From Acerihabitans arboris (GTDB taxonomy: Bacteria; Pseudomonadota; Gammaproteobacteria; Enterobacterales; Enterobacteriaceae): a stretch of DNA of 64,000 bases. Where the stretch lies: assembly GCF_010131535.1 (NCBI RefSeq), contig NZ_WUBS01000007.1, positions 228,225-292,224 on the forward strand, read 5' to 3'. This document shows, one piece after another, positions 8,866 through 17,669 of the stretch (within the stretch, counting starts at the first letter, position 1; each line of letters opens with the position of its first letter). The notes under the pieces are model-generated. The model worked only from the letters and a program-made list of their open reading frames with translations. It was not told the DNA's origin and ran no database searches. A program made the translations under genes and the position numbers.

Positions 8866-8896
8866 TCACTAAACGCTATGTTAAGAGGTCCGATAT

Positions 8897-9205
8897 ATGA
8901 CAAAGATCCTGCTATGTTGCGCCGCCGGAATGTCCACCAGCATGGTGGTTAAAAAAATGCAAATAGCCGCTGAAATAAAAGGTCTGGATGTCGACATTAA
9001 GGCTGTGGGGCTGGAAGAGTTCGCCGCGCAATTACCGCATTATGACTGTTGCCTGCTCGGGCCGCAGATTAAATATAAGCTCAAGGACTTTAAAATTATC
9101 GCCGATGAGCAGCATAAACCCATCGCCGTCATCAACAGCATGGATTACGGCATGATGAACGGCGAAAAGATATTAAACGAAACGCTGGCGCTGCTTAACG
9201 CCTAG
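8897..9205 (+). CDS. PTS lactose/cellobiose-type IIB component
   Basis: This is the cytoplasmic phosphocarrier that takes phosphate from IIA and passes it to the incoming sugar. The 102-residue protein has the ChbB fold, with the phosphorylated cysteine in CAAGMSTSMVVKKMQ (Cys8). LGPQIKYKLKDFK and NSMDYGMMNGEKIL are family segments. It is the first gene of a four-gene operon, with AAGAGG upstream, nine bases before the IIC gene. Cellobiose, chitobiose or another beta-glucoside is the likely substrate; the linked 6-phospho-beta-glucosidase and the absence of chbF/chbG favour an aryl-beta-glucoside or cellobiose. Confidence 0.9.
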   Translation: MTKILLCCAAGMSTSMVVKKMQIAAEIKGLDVDIKAVGLEEFAAQLPHYDCCLLGPQIKYKLKDFKIIADEQHKPIAVINSMDYGMMNGEKILNETLALLNA

Positions 9206-9213
9206 GAGGGATC

Positions 9214-10524
9214 ATGTCCGGAATTAGCGCATCGGTATTTGGCGTTATCGAAAACACCATCAGTCCCATCGCGGGCCGGTTATCCAGCCAGCGCCATGTG
9301 ATGGCCATCCGGGATGGTTTTATTTCCGCCATGCCGTTCCTGATCGTCGGCTCCTTTATGCTGGTGTTCGCGCATCCGCCCTTTTCCACCACCAGCGACT
9401 GGGCGTTTGCGCAGTGGTGGCTGAGGATGGCGGCGCAATACGAGTCGGTTATCCTGATGCCGTACAATATGACCATGGGTATTATGTCGTTATTTATTGC
9501 CGCCGCTATCGCCTATAACCTGGCCCTCAGCTATAAAATGAACGGGTTTATGGCCGCCATGCTGTCATTAATGGCCTTTATGGTGGTGGCCGCCCCGCAA
9601 ACCGATAAAATGCTGCCGGTCTCCTCGCTCGGCGGCACCGGTATATTCACCGCGCTATTAGTGGCGATATTTGCTACTGAACTGATGCATTTTTTGCAGG
9701 TAAGGAATATAGGTTTTCATTTGCCGGAACAGGTGCCGCCCAAAATACAGCAATCCTTCGATTTACTCATTCCGGTGCTGGCCATATTTTTTACGCTTTA
9801 TCCACTAAGCCTGCTAATTCAATCGCAGTTCGGCATGTTGCTGCCCCAGGCCATTATGGCGTTGTTCGGTCCTATTATTTCCGCCGCCGATACGCTGCCG
9901 GCAATATTAATCGCCGTGCTGATTTGTCATTTATTGTGGTTTGCCGGTATCCACGGCGCGGTCATCGTCGGCGGCATGCTGCAGGCCTTCTGGCTGACCA
10001 ATCTCGGCATTAACCAGCAGGAGCTGACCGCCGGACAGCCGCTGACCCACATCTTTATCGAGCCATTTTGGCAATTTTTTATCGTTATCGGCGGCTCCGG
10101 CTCCACCATGGGGCTGGTGCTGCTTTATCTGCGCAGCCGTTCCGCCCACCTGCGTTCCATCGGCAAACTCAGCCTGGTGCCCTGCATGTTTAATATTAAC
10201 GAGCCGGTGATTTTCGGCTCGCCGGTGGTGATGAATCCGACGCTGTTCATCCCCTTTATTACCGCGCCGTTGATTAACGCTACGCTGGCTTATATCGCCA
10301 CCCGCGCCGAACTGGTCGGCCGGGTGATTTCCATGGCGCCGTGGACCACCCCGGCCCCCATCGGCGCGGCCTGGTCCACCGGCTGGGATATCCGCGCGGC
10401 GCTGCTGGTGGTGGTGCTGCTGGCGGTGTCGACGCTGGTGTATTTCCCCTTTTTCAAGATATATGAACGTCAGCTGCTGGCGCAGGAAGTCCCGCTGCCC
10501 CAGGCCCAGGCGCAGGAGGCATGA
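9214..10524 (+). CDS. PTS lactose/cellobiose-type IIC permease
   Basis: This 436-residue inner-membrane channel with about ten hydrophobic segments moves and phosphorylates the sugar together with IIB. MAIRDGFISAMPFLIVGS near residue 30, HLLWFAGIHGAVIVGGM in the middle and FNINEPVIFGSPVVMNP are hallmark stretches of the CelB/ChbC family; the last contains the conserved NEPVIFG. An AGGAGGG site precedes the ATG. It overlaps or abuts the IIA gene at its stop. A short acidic/Gln-Ala tail (PLPQAQAQEA) ends the protein. Confidence 0.92.
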   Translation: MSGISASVFGVIENTISPIAGRLSSQRHVMAIRDGFISAMPFLIVGSFMLVFAHPPFSTTSDWAFAQWWLRMAAQYESVILMPYNMTMGIMSLFIAAAIAYNLALSYKMNGFMAAMLSLMAFMVVAAPQTDKMLPVSSLGGTGIFTALLVAIFATELMHFLQVRNIGFHLPEQVPPKIQQSFDLLIPVLAIFFTLYPLSLLIQSQFGMLLPQAIMALFGPIISAADTLPAILIAVLICHLLWFAGIHGAVIVGGMLQAFWLTNLGINQQELTAGQPLTHIFIEPFWQFFIVIGGSGSTMGLVLLYLRSRSAHLRSIGKLSLVPCMFNINEPVIFGSPVVMNPTLFIPFITAPLINATLAYIATRAELVGRVISMAPWTTPAPIGAAWSTGWDIRAALLVVVLLAVSTLVYFPFFKIYERQLLAQEVPLPQAQAQEA

Positions 10525-10526
10525 CC

Positions 10527-10880
10527 ATGAACCCAGGTTCAGATCTGGAAACCCAGGTAATGGAGCTGATTATTCATGCGGGCGCCGCGCGCTCGGACGC
10601 CATGGAGGCCCTGCGCGCCGCGCGTAACCGCCAGTGGCCGCAGGCCGAGGCGCTGCTGGCCGAGGCGTCGGCCGCCGCGCGCCTGGCGCACCGTATCCAG
10701 ACGCGGTTAATCGGCGAGGACCAGGGCCAGGGCAAGATCCCGGTCAACCTGATAATGGTCCACGCCCAGGATCATCTGATGAACGCCATGCTGGCCCGCG
10801 AGCTGGTGGATGAAATTATTGCCCTGCATCGCGATATCGACGCGCTGCAACGACGGGAAAATCACGACGATACGCTTTAA
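10527..10880 (+). CDS. PTS lactose/cellobiose-type IIA component
   Basis: This small helical phosphocarrier accepts phosphate from HPr on a histidine and passes it to IIB. The ChbA-like sequence contains MELIIHAGAARSDAMEALRAA and VHAQDHLMNAMLARELVDEI, with the active histidine in the VHAQDH region. The ATG at 10527 lies seven bases after AGGAGG and is preferred; an in-frame ATG at 10521 overlaps the IIC stop (ATGA). It is translationally coupled to IIC and precedes the glucosidase gene. Confidence 0.9.
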   Translation: MNPGSDLETQVMELIIHAGAARSDAMEALRAARNRQWPQAEALLAEASAAARLAHRIQTRLIGEDQGQGKIPVNLIMVHAQDHLMNAMLARELVDEIIALHRDIDALQRRENHDDTL

Positions 10881-10891
10881 GGGAGATGGCT

Positions 10892-12331
10892 ATGCACTAT
10901 CAGACGTTGGCACCTTTTCCACCGGGATTTCTCTGGGGTGCGTCCACCTCGGCCTATCAGGCGGAGGGGGCCTGGAACGAGGACGGCAAAGGCCCGTCGG
11001 TAATAGATCGGGCGGTCTTTCCGCCTGAACTGAGCGATTTTACCGTCGCCAGCGATCATTATCACCGCTTTGCCGGGGATATTGCCCTGTTTGCCGAACT
11101 GGGATTGAAGACCTACCGCTTTTCCATCGCCTGGAGCCGCCTGTATCCCGAAGGGGATGGAGCGCTGAACCCGGAGGGCGCGGCGTTTTACCACCGGCTG
11201 ATTGATGAAATCCGCCGCCACGGCATCGAGCCGCTGGTCACGCTTTATCATTTTGATCTGCCCTGGGCGCTGCAGCAGCGGGGCGGCTGGTCGGACCCAC
11301 GCACTATCGGGGCATTTGAACGCTTTGCCCGCACGGCGTTTAAACTCTATGGCGATCGGGTCAACTACTGGCTGACGATCAACGAACAGAATATGATGAT
11401 CCTGAAAGGCGACGTGATCGGCACCCTGCCCCCCGGCACCCCCGATCCGCAAAGGACCCTCTACCAGCAAAATCACCATATGATGCTGGCGCAGGCCAGG
11501 GCGATGATCGCCTGCCATGAGCTTCTGCCCGCGGCCAAAATCGGCCCGGCGCCCAACATCTCCTGCGTCTACCCGGCCACCTCGCGGCCGGAGGATGCCG
11601 TCGCGGCCAATAACTATGCGTCGATCCGCAACTGGCTTTACCTGGATCTGGCCTGCCATGGGCGTTATAACGCGGTGGCCTGGAGTTTTATGGCGGAAAA
11701 AGGCTTCTTGCCACACATTACCGCTGATGAAATGAGCCTGCTTGCGCAGGGGCGTCCCGATTTTATCGCCTTTAATTATTATGCCTCGACCACCGTGGCG
11801 GCGGACCTGCCGCTGGATAACCACAGCGCCGGCCGCGGTCGTGAAATTGAGGATCGGCAGCTTCCGGGCATGGATCGATCGGTCTATATCGGCGTGGATA
11901 ACCCGCATCTGGAACACAATCAGTTCGGCTGGTATCTCGATCCGGTGGGATTTCGCGTCACCTGTCGGGAAATTTATGAGCGTTATCACCTGCCGCTGAT
12001 CGTGACCGAAAACGGCCTGGGCGCGTTCGATACGCTGGAGGCGGGCAATAAGGTGCATGACGATGAGCGTATCCGGTATCTCAGCGACCATATCCGGCAA
12101 CTGCAGCTGGCGATTACCGACGGCGTGCGGCTGTTCGGCTATTGCCCCTGGTCGGCAATCGATTTGGTGAGCACCCATCAGGGCATCGGCAAACGCTACG
12201 GCTTTGTGTATGTCAATCGGGACGAGCGCGACCTCAAGGATCTGGCCCGGTTCAGGAAAAAGAGCTTTTTCTGGTATCAGCGGCTGATTAAGAGCAACGG
12301 GCGGCGGTTGGAGACGGATATCGAGTATTAG
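10892..12331 (+). CDS. 6-phospho-beta-glucosidase, glycoside hydrolase family 1
   Basis: This enzyme hydrolyses the 6-phospho-beta-glucoside delivered by the PTS to glucose 6-phosphate and aglycone or sugar. The GH1 barrel starts FPPGFLWGASTSAYQAEGAW. The acid/base glutamate is in TINEQN (most GH1 enzymes have NEP; NEQ is seen in 6-phospho-beta-glucosidase-like members) and the nucleophile is in IVTENGLG. YCPWSAIDLVSTHQG and KRYGFVYVN complete the C-terminal fold. The ATG at 10892 has GGGAG six bases upstream; the ATG at 10886 abuts the ribosome site and is less likely. It is the last gene of the operon and is followed by a strong terminator. Confidence 0.92.
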   Translation: MHYQTLAPFPPGFLWGASTSAYQAEGAWNEDGKGPSVIDRAVFPPELSDFTVASDHYHRFAGDIALFAELGLKTYRFSIAWSRLYPEGDGALNPEGAAFYHRLIDEIRRHGIEPLVTLYHFDLPWALQQRGGWSDPRTIGAFERFARTAFKLYGDRVNYWLTINEQNMMILKGDVIGTLPPGTPDPQRTLYQQNHHMMLAQARAMIACHELLPAAKIGPAPNISCVYPATSRPEDAVAANNYASIRNWLYLDLACHGRYNAVAWSFMAEKGFLPHITADEMSLLAQGRPDFIAFNYYASTTVAADLPLDNHSAGRGREIEDRQLPGMDRSVYIGVDNPHLEHNQFGWYLDPVGFRVTCREIYERYHLPLIVTENGLGAFDTLEAGNKVHDDERIRYLSDHIRQLQLAITDGVRLFGYCPWSAIDLVSTHQGIGKRYGFVYVNRDERDLKDLARFRKKSFFWYQRLIKSNGRRLETDIEY

Positions 12332-12380
12332 GCGGCGCCTTGGGCGCGTCCCCCGCCGTCGCGCGGCCCCCAGCGAAACG

Positions 12381-12417
12381 CGCCGGCCGGATGCTATCGA
12401 TGTCCGGCCGGCGTTTT
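12381..12417 (+). terminator. intrinsic terminator of the PTS operon, overlapping the lacI-like gene end
   Basis: An 11-bp stem (CGCCGGCCGGA / TCCGGCCGGCG) with an 11-base loop followed by TTTT. The convergent LacI-type gene stops inside the loop, so the right arm is also its last codons. Confidence 0.8.
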
Positions 12418-13446
12418 ATTGGCCCGCGAAACCGCGGCGAAGGGGCCGGCGATAACGGAGTCGCGCACCATCAATTTGCCGCGGAAGGGTTTGAGCGGCG
12501 ACACGCTGTTGCCGTCAAGCACGTTGACCACCTGTTCCAGAGCGCTTTTAATCATCTGCGCCACCGGCACATGGACGGTGGTCAGCGGCGGATTAAAATA
12601 GGACGCCACGGGAATATCGTCGAAACTCAGCAAAGATACGTCGCCGGGCACCGCCTTGCCCCGCTCGCGCAGCGCCCTGGCGGCGCCAATGGCCATATCG
12701 TCGTTCCCGCAGACCAAGGCGCTGAAGGGCGCCGCGCGCCGCAGCAGCGTCGCGCAGGCGTTAAAACCGCTGTCTAACGACCAGTGTCCGGCGGCCACCA
12801 GCGACTCGTTGATCGGTATGCCGGCGGCGCCCAGGGCCTGCCGGTATCCTTTATCGCGCGCGGCGGCGGTGGGCGACCCCCCGGCGCCGGTGATAAAAGC
12901 AATGTCCCGGTGCCCGTGGCCGATTAAATAATCCACCGCCTCGCAGGCGTCACGCTGATGATCGGCAAATACGCAGTGCTCGCGGGCGTGCGGCAAATCG
13001 CGGTTAATCACCAGGAAGGGGATATCGTGCCGGGCTATCAGGCTCATCAACTCCTTTTCGCCCAGGAAACTCGGATAGATAATGATGGCGTCGCAGCGGC
13101 GGTCCAGCAGAAACTGTATCGACTCCAGCTCGCTGTCGACGCTGTGTTTACCGTCCACCAGAATCAGCTGGCGACCATAGTTTTCGGTCATTTTGGCGGT
13201 CTGGTACAACAGTTCGCTGAAATAGGGACCGTTAAACAGCGTGTTGGTCACGATCAGGCCGATACTTTGCGAGTTTTTGGTCGCCAGGCTCCTGGCCAGC
13301 AGGTTGGGACGATAACCGGATTCCTCGATGGCCTGGAATACCCGCTGCCGGGTCGTTTCCTTGACATAACTATTACCGGCCAGGACACGGGATACCGTGG
13401 ACTTGGACACGCCCGCCTTGATCGCAACATCCTGCATGGTAATCAT
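12394..13446 (-). CDS. LacI/GalR-family repressor of the beta-glucoside PTS operon
   Basis: This is a 350-residue repressor. The N-terminal LacI helix-turn-helix is MQDVAIKAGVSKSTVSRVLA with the hinge helix YRPNLLARSLATKNS, followed by a periplasmic-binding-like sugar-sensing domain (GLIVTNTLF, FADHQRDACEAVDYLIGHGH, LSFDDIPVASYFNPPLTTV) resembling AscG. It is encoded convergently to the PTS operon, and the double AACCGGTT palindrome at the operon promoter is the expected target. The inducer is probably the phosphorylated or free glucoside. It ends within the operon terminator. Confidence 0.9.
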   Translation of the reverse strand: MITMQDVAIKAGVSKSTVSRVLAGNSYVKETTRQRVFQAIEESGYRPNLLARSLATKNSQSIGLIVTNTLFNGPYFSELLYQTAKMTENYGRQLILVDGKHSVDSELESIQFLLDRRCDAIIIYPSFLGEKELMSLIARHDIPFLVINRDLPHAREHCVFADHQRDACEAVDYLIGHGHRDIAFITGAGGSPTAAARDKGYRQALGAAGIPINESLVAAGHWSLDSGFNACATLLRRAAPFSALVCGNDDMAIGAARALRERGKAVPGDVSLLSFDDIPVASYFNPPLTTVHVPVAQMIKSALEQVVNVLDGNSVSPLKPFRGKLMVRDSVIAGPFAAVSRANKTPAGHR

Positions 13447-13646
13447 CGCACAACCCTATTCGTCCCATGCCTGGGGAGAGAAGACCGCATGGCGCTGATT
13501 TTAGCATACCGGCCTTCCCGGGATAAGATTTCCGCGTGGTCCGGGGCAGCTTTTCCCGCCGGTCAGCCAGCGCCTTGATGCGGCTTTTATCAGGCCAGGC
13601 AATCTTCCCCACGGCGGCCCCGTCCGGGGCCGGCGGAGGGCGCCAA

Positions 13647-14189
13647 TCAGCCGAGCGCGGCGTCGATGGCCCGGAGCAGCCTGGGATCTTCGGCGGTGAC
13701 GTCCGGCGCGAAACGCGCGATGACTTTACCCTGCCGGTTGATCAGGAACTTTTCAAAATTCCACAACACGTCCTGGCGATTGGTGGGATCGACCCCATAA
13801 CCTTTCAGGCGTTCGCGAAACGGGCCGTCGCCGGTAGCCGCCGGCTGCGCCGCCGTTAACTCCGCGTATAGGGGATGCTGATCTTCGCCCAGCACCGATA
13901 TTTTGGAAAACAGCGGAAAATGCACGTCATAGTTAACGGCGCAAAAGTCGCTGATTTCCGCGTCGCTGCCCGGTTCCTGGCCTTTAAAATTATTGGCGGG
14001 GAAACCCAGCACCTCCAGCCCTTCGGCGTGCCGGTCCTGATAGAGCTTTTCCAATCCTTCATACTGCGGCGTCAGGCCGCATTTGGACGCCACGTTGACC
14101 ACCAGCAGCACTTTGCCGCGATACGCCGCCAGGCTGCCGGTAGTACCGTCAATTTGCTTGAGCGGTATATCATAAAGAGACTCGGTCAT
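13647..14189 (-). CDS. glutathione peroxidase family thiol peroxidase (BtuE-like)
   Basis: This cytoplasmic peroxidase reduces hydrogen peroxide and organic peroxides with thioredoxin or glutathione. It is 180 residues. The cysteine version of the catalytic site is VASKCGLTPQYEGLEKLY, followed by the GFPANNFKGQEPG loop with the catalytic Gln and the WNFEKFLINRQGKV motif with catalytic Trp/Asn. All catalytic residues are present. It is monocistronic; it has no link to vitamin B12 genes, where btuE sits in E. coli. Confidence 0.92.
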   Translation of the reverse strand: MTESLYDIPLKQIDGTTGSLAAYRGKVLLVVNVASKCGLTPQYEGLEKLYQDRHAEGLEVLGFPANNFKGQEPGSDAEISDFCAVNYDVHFPLFSKISVLGEDQHPLYAELTAAQPAATGDGPFRERLKGYGVDPTNRQDVLWNFEKFLINRQGKVIARFAPDVTAEDPRLLRAIDAALG

Positions 14190-14446
14190 GTTTTATCCTT
14201 TTCACGATAAATGGGCTGCGGTTTATCGATCATCCCCGCGCCTCGGCGCGCTGCCAGCGATGATAGCGGCGGACGATGCCGGGAGCCGATCGCAAACAGA
14301 GTATGACAATAGCGCGCCGCGGCCGGCGGCGCAAGGCGGCGCTCGGTCGCCGGGGCGCGGGATGCCAGGTGATGCGCGGCGCCGTGCTGGCCCCCGCCTC
14401 CGGCGGCCAGGGCGGATTGCCGGACGCCGCCGGGCCGACGCGGGCG

Positions 14447-15259
14447 CTAGGGCGCCAGCCGGCCGTTTTCGATACAGACGGTATCGAAGGCATACAGCAC
14501 TTCCGGGTCCGGCAGGGCCAGGTTTTTATCTTTGCCCTGGTATTGCAGGCGTCCAAGCAGGTCGCGCAGGATATTGATCCGCGCGGCGTGCTTGTCGTCG
14601 GTATGCACCACGATCCACGGCGTGGTCGGGGTATGGGTACGGGTCAGCATAACGTTGCGGGCCTGGCTGTAAGGCTTCCACAGCTTGGTGGCCTGCTGGT
14701 CGATGGGGCTGATTTTCCATTGTTTAAGCGGATCGGTGAGACGGGACTCCAGCCGTTGCTTTTGCTCATGCTTGCTGATATCAAGATAATATTTGATCAG
14801 CTTGATACCCGAGCGCACCAGCAGCTGTTCGAAATCCGTTACCGTATTCATAAATTCTTCGTACTGCGCGTCGGTACAAAACTTCATCACCCGCTCGACG
14901 CCGGCGCGGTTGTACCAGCTGCGGTTAAACAGCACCATCTCCTGCGCCGCCGGCAGCTGCGCCACGTAGCGCTGGAAATACCATTCAGCCTGATCCCGCT
15001 CCGAGGGTTTGCCGAGCGCCACAACACGGATTTCGCGCGCGCTCAGGTGTTCGGAAAGGGTTTTGATGATGCCGTCCTTGCCCGCCGCGTCGCGCCCCTC
15101 GAAGATCACCACGATTTTGTCGTTGGCGGCGATAATTTCGCGCTGCAGCTTAACCAATTCAATTTGCAGCAAATGCAGGTCCCGATCGTACTCCTTGCCG
15201 GACGGCGCCTGTCCGGACGGTAATGCAACATCGTCGTCATGGTGCTTTTTTTTAGCCAT
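14447..15259 (-). CDS. ppk2: polyphosphate kinase 2
   Basis: PPK2 enzymes transfer phosphate between polyphosphate and nucleoside di- or monophosphates. Walker A is FEGRDAAGKDGIIK, the lid region follows at RDQAEWYFQRYV and Walker B-like FNRSWYNRAGVERVM is intact, as are LIKYYLDISKHEQ and RTHTPTTPWIVVHTDDK. The single-domain length of 270 residues and the sequence fit a class I PPK2. The start at 15259 has GGGAG upstream; a longer in-frame start adds 12 residues. The N-terminus is basic then acidic (AKKKHHDDD). It stands alone, not beside ppk1 or ppx. Confidence 0.92.
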   Translation of the reverse strand: MAKKKHHDDDVALPSGQAPSGKEYDRDLHLLQIELVKLQREIIAANDKIVVIFEGRDAAGKDGIIKTLSEHLSAREIRVVALGKPSERDQAEWYFQRYVAQLPAAQEMVLFNRSWYNRAGVERVMKFCTDAQYEEFMNTVTDFEQLLVRSGIKLIKYYLDISKHEQKQRLESRLTDPLKQWKISPIDQQATKLWKPYSQARNVMLTRTHTPTTPWIVVHTDDKHAARINILRDLLGRLQYQGKDKNLALPDPEVLYAFDTVCIENGRLAP

Positions 15260-15523
15260 TGTCGCTCCCGGTGGATTGTTGTTCCTGTCGATCAATCCTC
15301 AGTATGGCATTCAAATGCCTGTTGTGTAGGGTGATGCGCTGTGTATTGGCGCGTCGACGCGAAGGCGGTATCATTTTCGCCGTGTCCGTCGGAGTGATGC
15401 TCATGCGCCAGCTCCCGGCGGGCAGGGCGTTGCGCTGCCGTAGGCTCAACGGTCTTTTGGCGCAAAGTTGACCACCAGGCGCGCTATTCTGCCTTATTGC
15501 TGACGGTGCCTGGCATCGGGCGC

Positions 15524-15550
15524 TTGACAGGTACGGGGAACCGCTATAAT
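15524..15550 (+). promoter_or_regulatory. consensus sigma-70 boxes with short spacer before the HAD gene
   Basis: TTGACA (15524-15529) and TATAAT (15545-15550) both match consensus exactly but are only 15 bases apart. The predicted start lies about 45 bases before the HAD start codon. The 342-base gap between ppk2 and this gene holds no gene. Confidence 0.55.
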
Positions 15551-15601
15551 TTCCACTTTATAAAAGTATTTTATTAAGTATCGATTTGCCAAGGAGTGTG
15601 T

Positions 15602-16414
15602 ATGAGCATAAGAATGATCGCGGTGGATATGGACGGCACTTTCCTGGACGATCGGATGCGTTACGATCGGCAATGGTTCAGCCGGCAGTATGCCTTGCTT
15701 AAGGCGAGGGGGATAAAATTCGTGGTGGCCAGCGGTAACCAATATTTCCAGCTGATTTCCTTTTTCCCTGAGATTGCCGGCGAAATAGCGTTTGTCGCCG
15801 AGAACGGCGCCTATATCGTCAACGGCGGCCGGGAGGTGTTCTGCGGTGAAATCAGTCGGGAGCATTATGCAAGGATTATACATACGCTGGCGGAGATACC
15901 TTATCTTGAGACCATCGTGTGCGCCAAGGAATGCGCCTACCGGCTGAACAACGCCGAACCAGGGTTTTACCAGCAAATGGGCAAGTATTATCATCGCCTG
16001 GCAGGCGTAGATGACTTTTTAAGCGTATCCGGCACGATATTCAAATTCGCCCTTAGCCTGCCCGATGAAAAATTAGCCGGTTTTATGCGTTTCATCGACA
16101 CCGAACTGGCCGGCGTCATCACCCCGGTATCCAGCGGGCATGGTTCGGTCGACCTGATCATCCCCGGCGTGCATAAGGCCAACGGGCTGCGCATACTGCA
16201 GCGGCTCTGGGACATACAAGATCATGAAGTGGCGGCGTTTGGCGACGGCGGCAACGATATTGAAATGCTGCAACAGGCGGGTTTCAGTTATGCCATGGCC
16301 AATGCGCCGGATCGCATAAAGACCGCCGCCCGTTATCAAACCAGCTCGAATAATGATGCCGGCGTATTGCGGGTTATCGATAAACTACTTCAGCCCGTCC
16401 CGGGCCGCAGCTGA
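15602..16414 (+). CDS. Cof-type HAD-superfamily sugar phosphatase (SupH/YbiV-like)
   Basis: This is a 270-residue cytoplasmic phosphatase. Motif I is VDMDGTFLDD with nucleophile Asp; motif II is VVASGNQYFQ; motif III/IV is the Lys-containing GVHKANGL and FGDGGNDIEML. A type IIB cap lies between. The SGNQYFQL and ENGAYIVNGG segments match the YbiV/SupH branch, which acts on sugar phosphates. The ATG at 15602 has AAGGAG five bases upstream; an in-frame GTG at 15596 overlaps the ribosome site. It is monocistronic behind a near-consensus promoter. Confidence 0.9.
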   Translation: MSIRMIAVDMDGTFLDDRMRYDRQWFSRQYALLKARGIKFVVASGNQYFQLISFFPEIAGEIAFVAENGAYIVNGGREVFCGEISREHYARIIHTLAEIPYLETIVCAKECAYRLNNAEPGFYQQMGKYYHRLAGVDDFLSVSGTIFKFALSLPDEKLAGFMRFIDTELAGVITPVSSGHGSVDLIIPGVHKANGLRILQRLWDIQDHEVAAFGDGGNDIEMLQQAGFSYAMANAPDRIKTAARYQTSSNNDAGVLRVIDKLLQPVPGRS

Positions 16415-16499
16415 TATCGGGGAGCGCCCGTTTTATCAGCGACGGCGCAGTTGCCCGGCGCTAGATTCCCCAAACGCAGCGATTATCGACTGCGCCGGG

Positions 16500-17567
16500 T
16501 TAGCGGCTGAACATTCTTTTTTCGTGCTCGATTAGCCACTTTTTGCGCCATAGGCCGCCGCCGTAGCCGGTCAGGGAGCCGTCGGCGCCGATCGCCCGGT
16601 GGCAGGGAATCAAAATGGCAATTTGGTTGGCGCCGTTCGCCCGCGCCACGGCGCGCGTGGCGCGGGGGCGGTCGATGGCGGCGGCCACCGCCGAATAGCT
16701 TCTTACCTCGCCCGCCGGGATAGCCCGCAGGGCGTCCCATACCCCGCGGGTGAAAATGGAGCCGTGTTCCACCAGCGGCGTGGCGAAGCGGCAGGATTTG
16801 CCGGCAAAATAGTCCCCCATTTCAACCTCAAGCCGGTCGGTGACGGGCGTGCGATCCATGATTATCTCCGAAGAGGTCAGGTTCCTGAGCCGGGTCAGTT
16901 CATTGGGCAACGCCGGACGATCGACGAACTCCAGCAAATGCAGCGCCTGATGGTCCGCCACCGCCAGCATGGAACCGAGCGGCGTTTCTATCCAGTGGCT
17001 TTTCAGGAAGCGGTGCTGGCGGGCCTGGCTGGGATTCATGCCCAGATGGCGAACGATGGCGGCCCGGAATCCGCTACCCGACTCAAAGCTGGCCTCCAGT
17101 TGCGCGTCTATCACCTCCCCTCCCGTGGTCAGTTGGTTGACGCCTTTGCCGATGCGGCGCAGTCGCGCCATTTCAAGGAACGTCACGCCAAACTGGCGTT
17201 TAAAGGTCCTTCTTACGGTGGAAGGGTCCAGGCCCGCGGTTACCAGGTCTTCTTCCGACCATTTTTTCTCCGGGTCGTTTTCCAGGCTGGCCAGCAGGAT
17301 GCCTAGGGTGTTATCCCTGGCGCCGAACAGCGACAGCGGCTGGCAGCGTTTGCACGGTCTGAACCCGGCTTCCATGGCTTCCACCACGGTGGAATAAAAC
17401 ACCGAATTTTCTTTTTTCGGTTTGCGCGCCGGGCAGGTTAGGCGGCAAAAAACGCCGGTGCTCCTCACCCCCACAAAGGCAAAACCATCATACCCCGGGT
17501 CGCGCGCCAGCAGCGCGGCGTAGAGCGTATCAAAATCAGGCAGATCGAAGAACATGGCGGTCGGCAC
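16500..17567 (-). CDS. ada: Ada: methylphosphotriester/O6-methylguanine methyltransferase and transcription activator
   Basis: Ada repairs alkylated DNA and, once methylated, activates the adaptive response. Residues 30-85 form the zinc-binding N-terminal domain with its four cysteines (GVFCRLTCPARKP and FRPCKRCQPL). An AraC-type helix-turn-helix occupies about 100-185, and the methyltransferase domain ends with the acceptor cysteine in IPCHRAIGADGSLTGYGGG. The 355-residue length matches E. coli Ada. The start codon is uncertain: GTG 17567 or ATG 17555, neither with a strong ribosome site. alkB is not downstream; the neighbour belongs to the citrate operon. Confidence 0.93.
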   Translation of the reverse strand: MPTAMFFDLPDFDTLYAALLARDPGYDGFAFVGVRSTGVFCRLTCPARKPKKENSVFYSTVVEAMEAGFRPCKRCQPLSLFGARDNTLGILLASLENDPEKKWSEEDLVTAGLDPSTVRRTFKRQFGVTFLEMARLRRIGKGVNQLTTGGEVIDAQLEASFESGSGFRAAIVRHLGMNPSQARQHRFLKSHWIETPLGSMLAVADHQALHLLEFVDRPALPNELTRLRNLTSSEIIMDRTPVTDRLEVEMGDYFAGKSCRFATPLVEHGSIFTRGVWDALRAIPAGEVRSYSAVAAAIDRPRATRAVARANGANQIAILIPCHRAIGADGSLTGYGGGLWRKKWLIEHEKRMFSR

Positions 17568-17669
17568 CGTTAACCCAACATAATGGCCATCTTAAAGGAA
17601 TGGATTTTCACCGACGACAATTTTCGGGCGTTGATTTTTACTCCCATGCCGTTTTCCGGCAACACCGGC

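Noticed and set aside
10877..12178. 433-codon reading frame on the minus strand opposite the glucosidase gene
   Set aside because: It is a GC-rich antisense shadow of a well-supported GH1 gene, with no family motifs and no ribosome site.
14190..14446. Small gene in the gap between the peroxidase and ppk2
   Set aside because: Short open frames exist on both strands but none has a ribosome site or recognisable protein.
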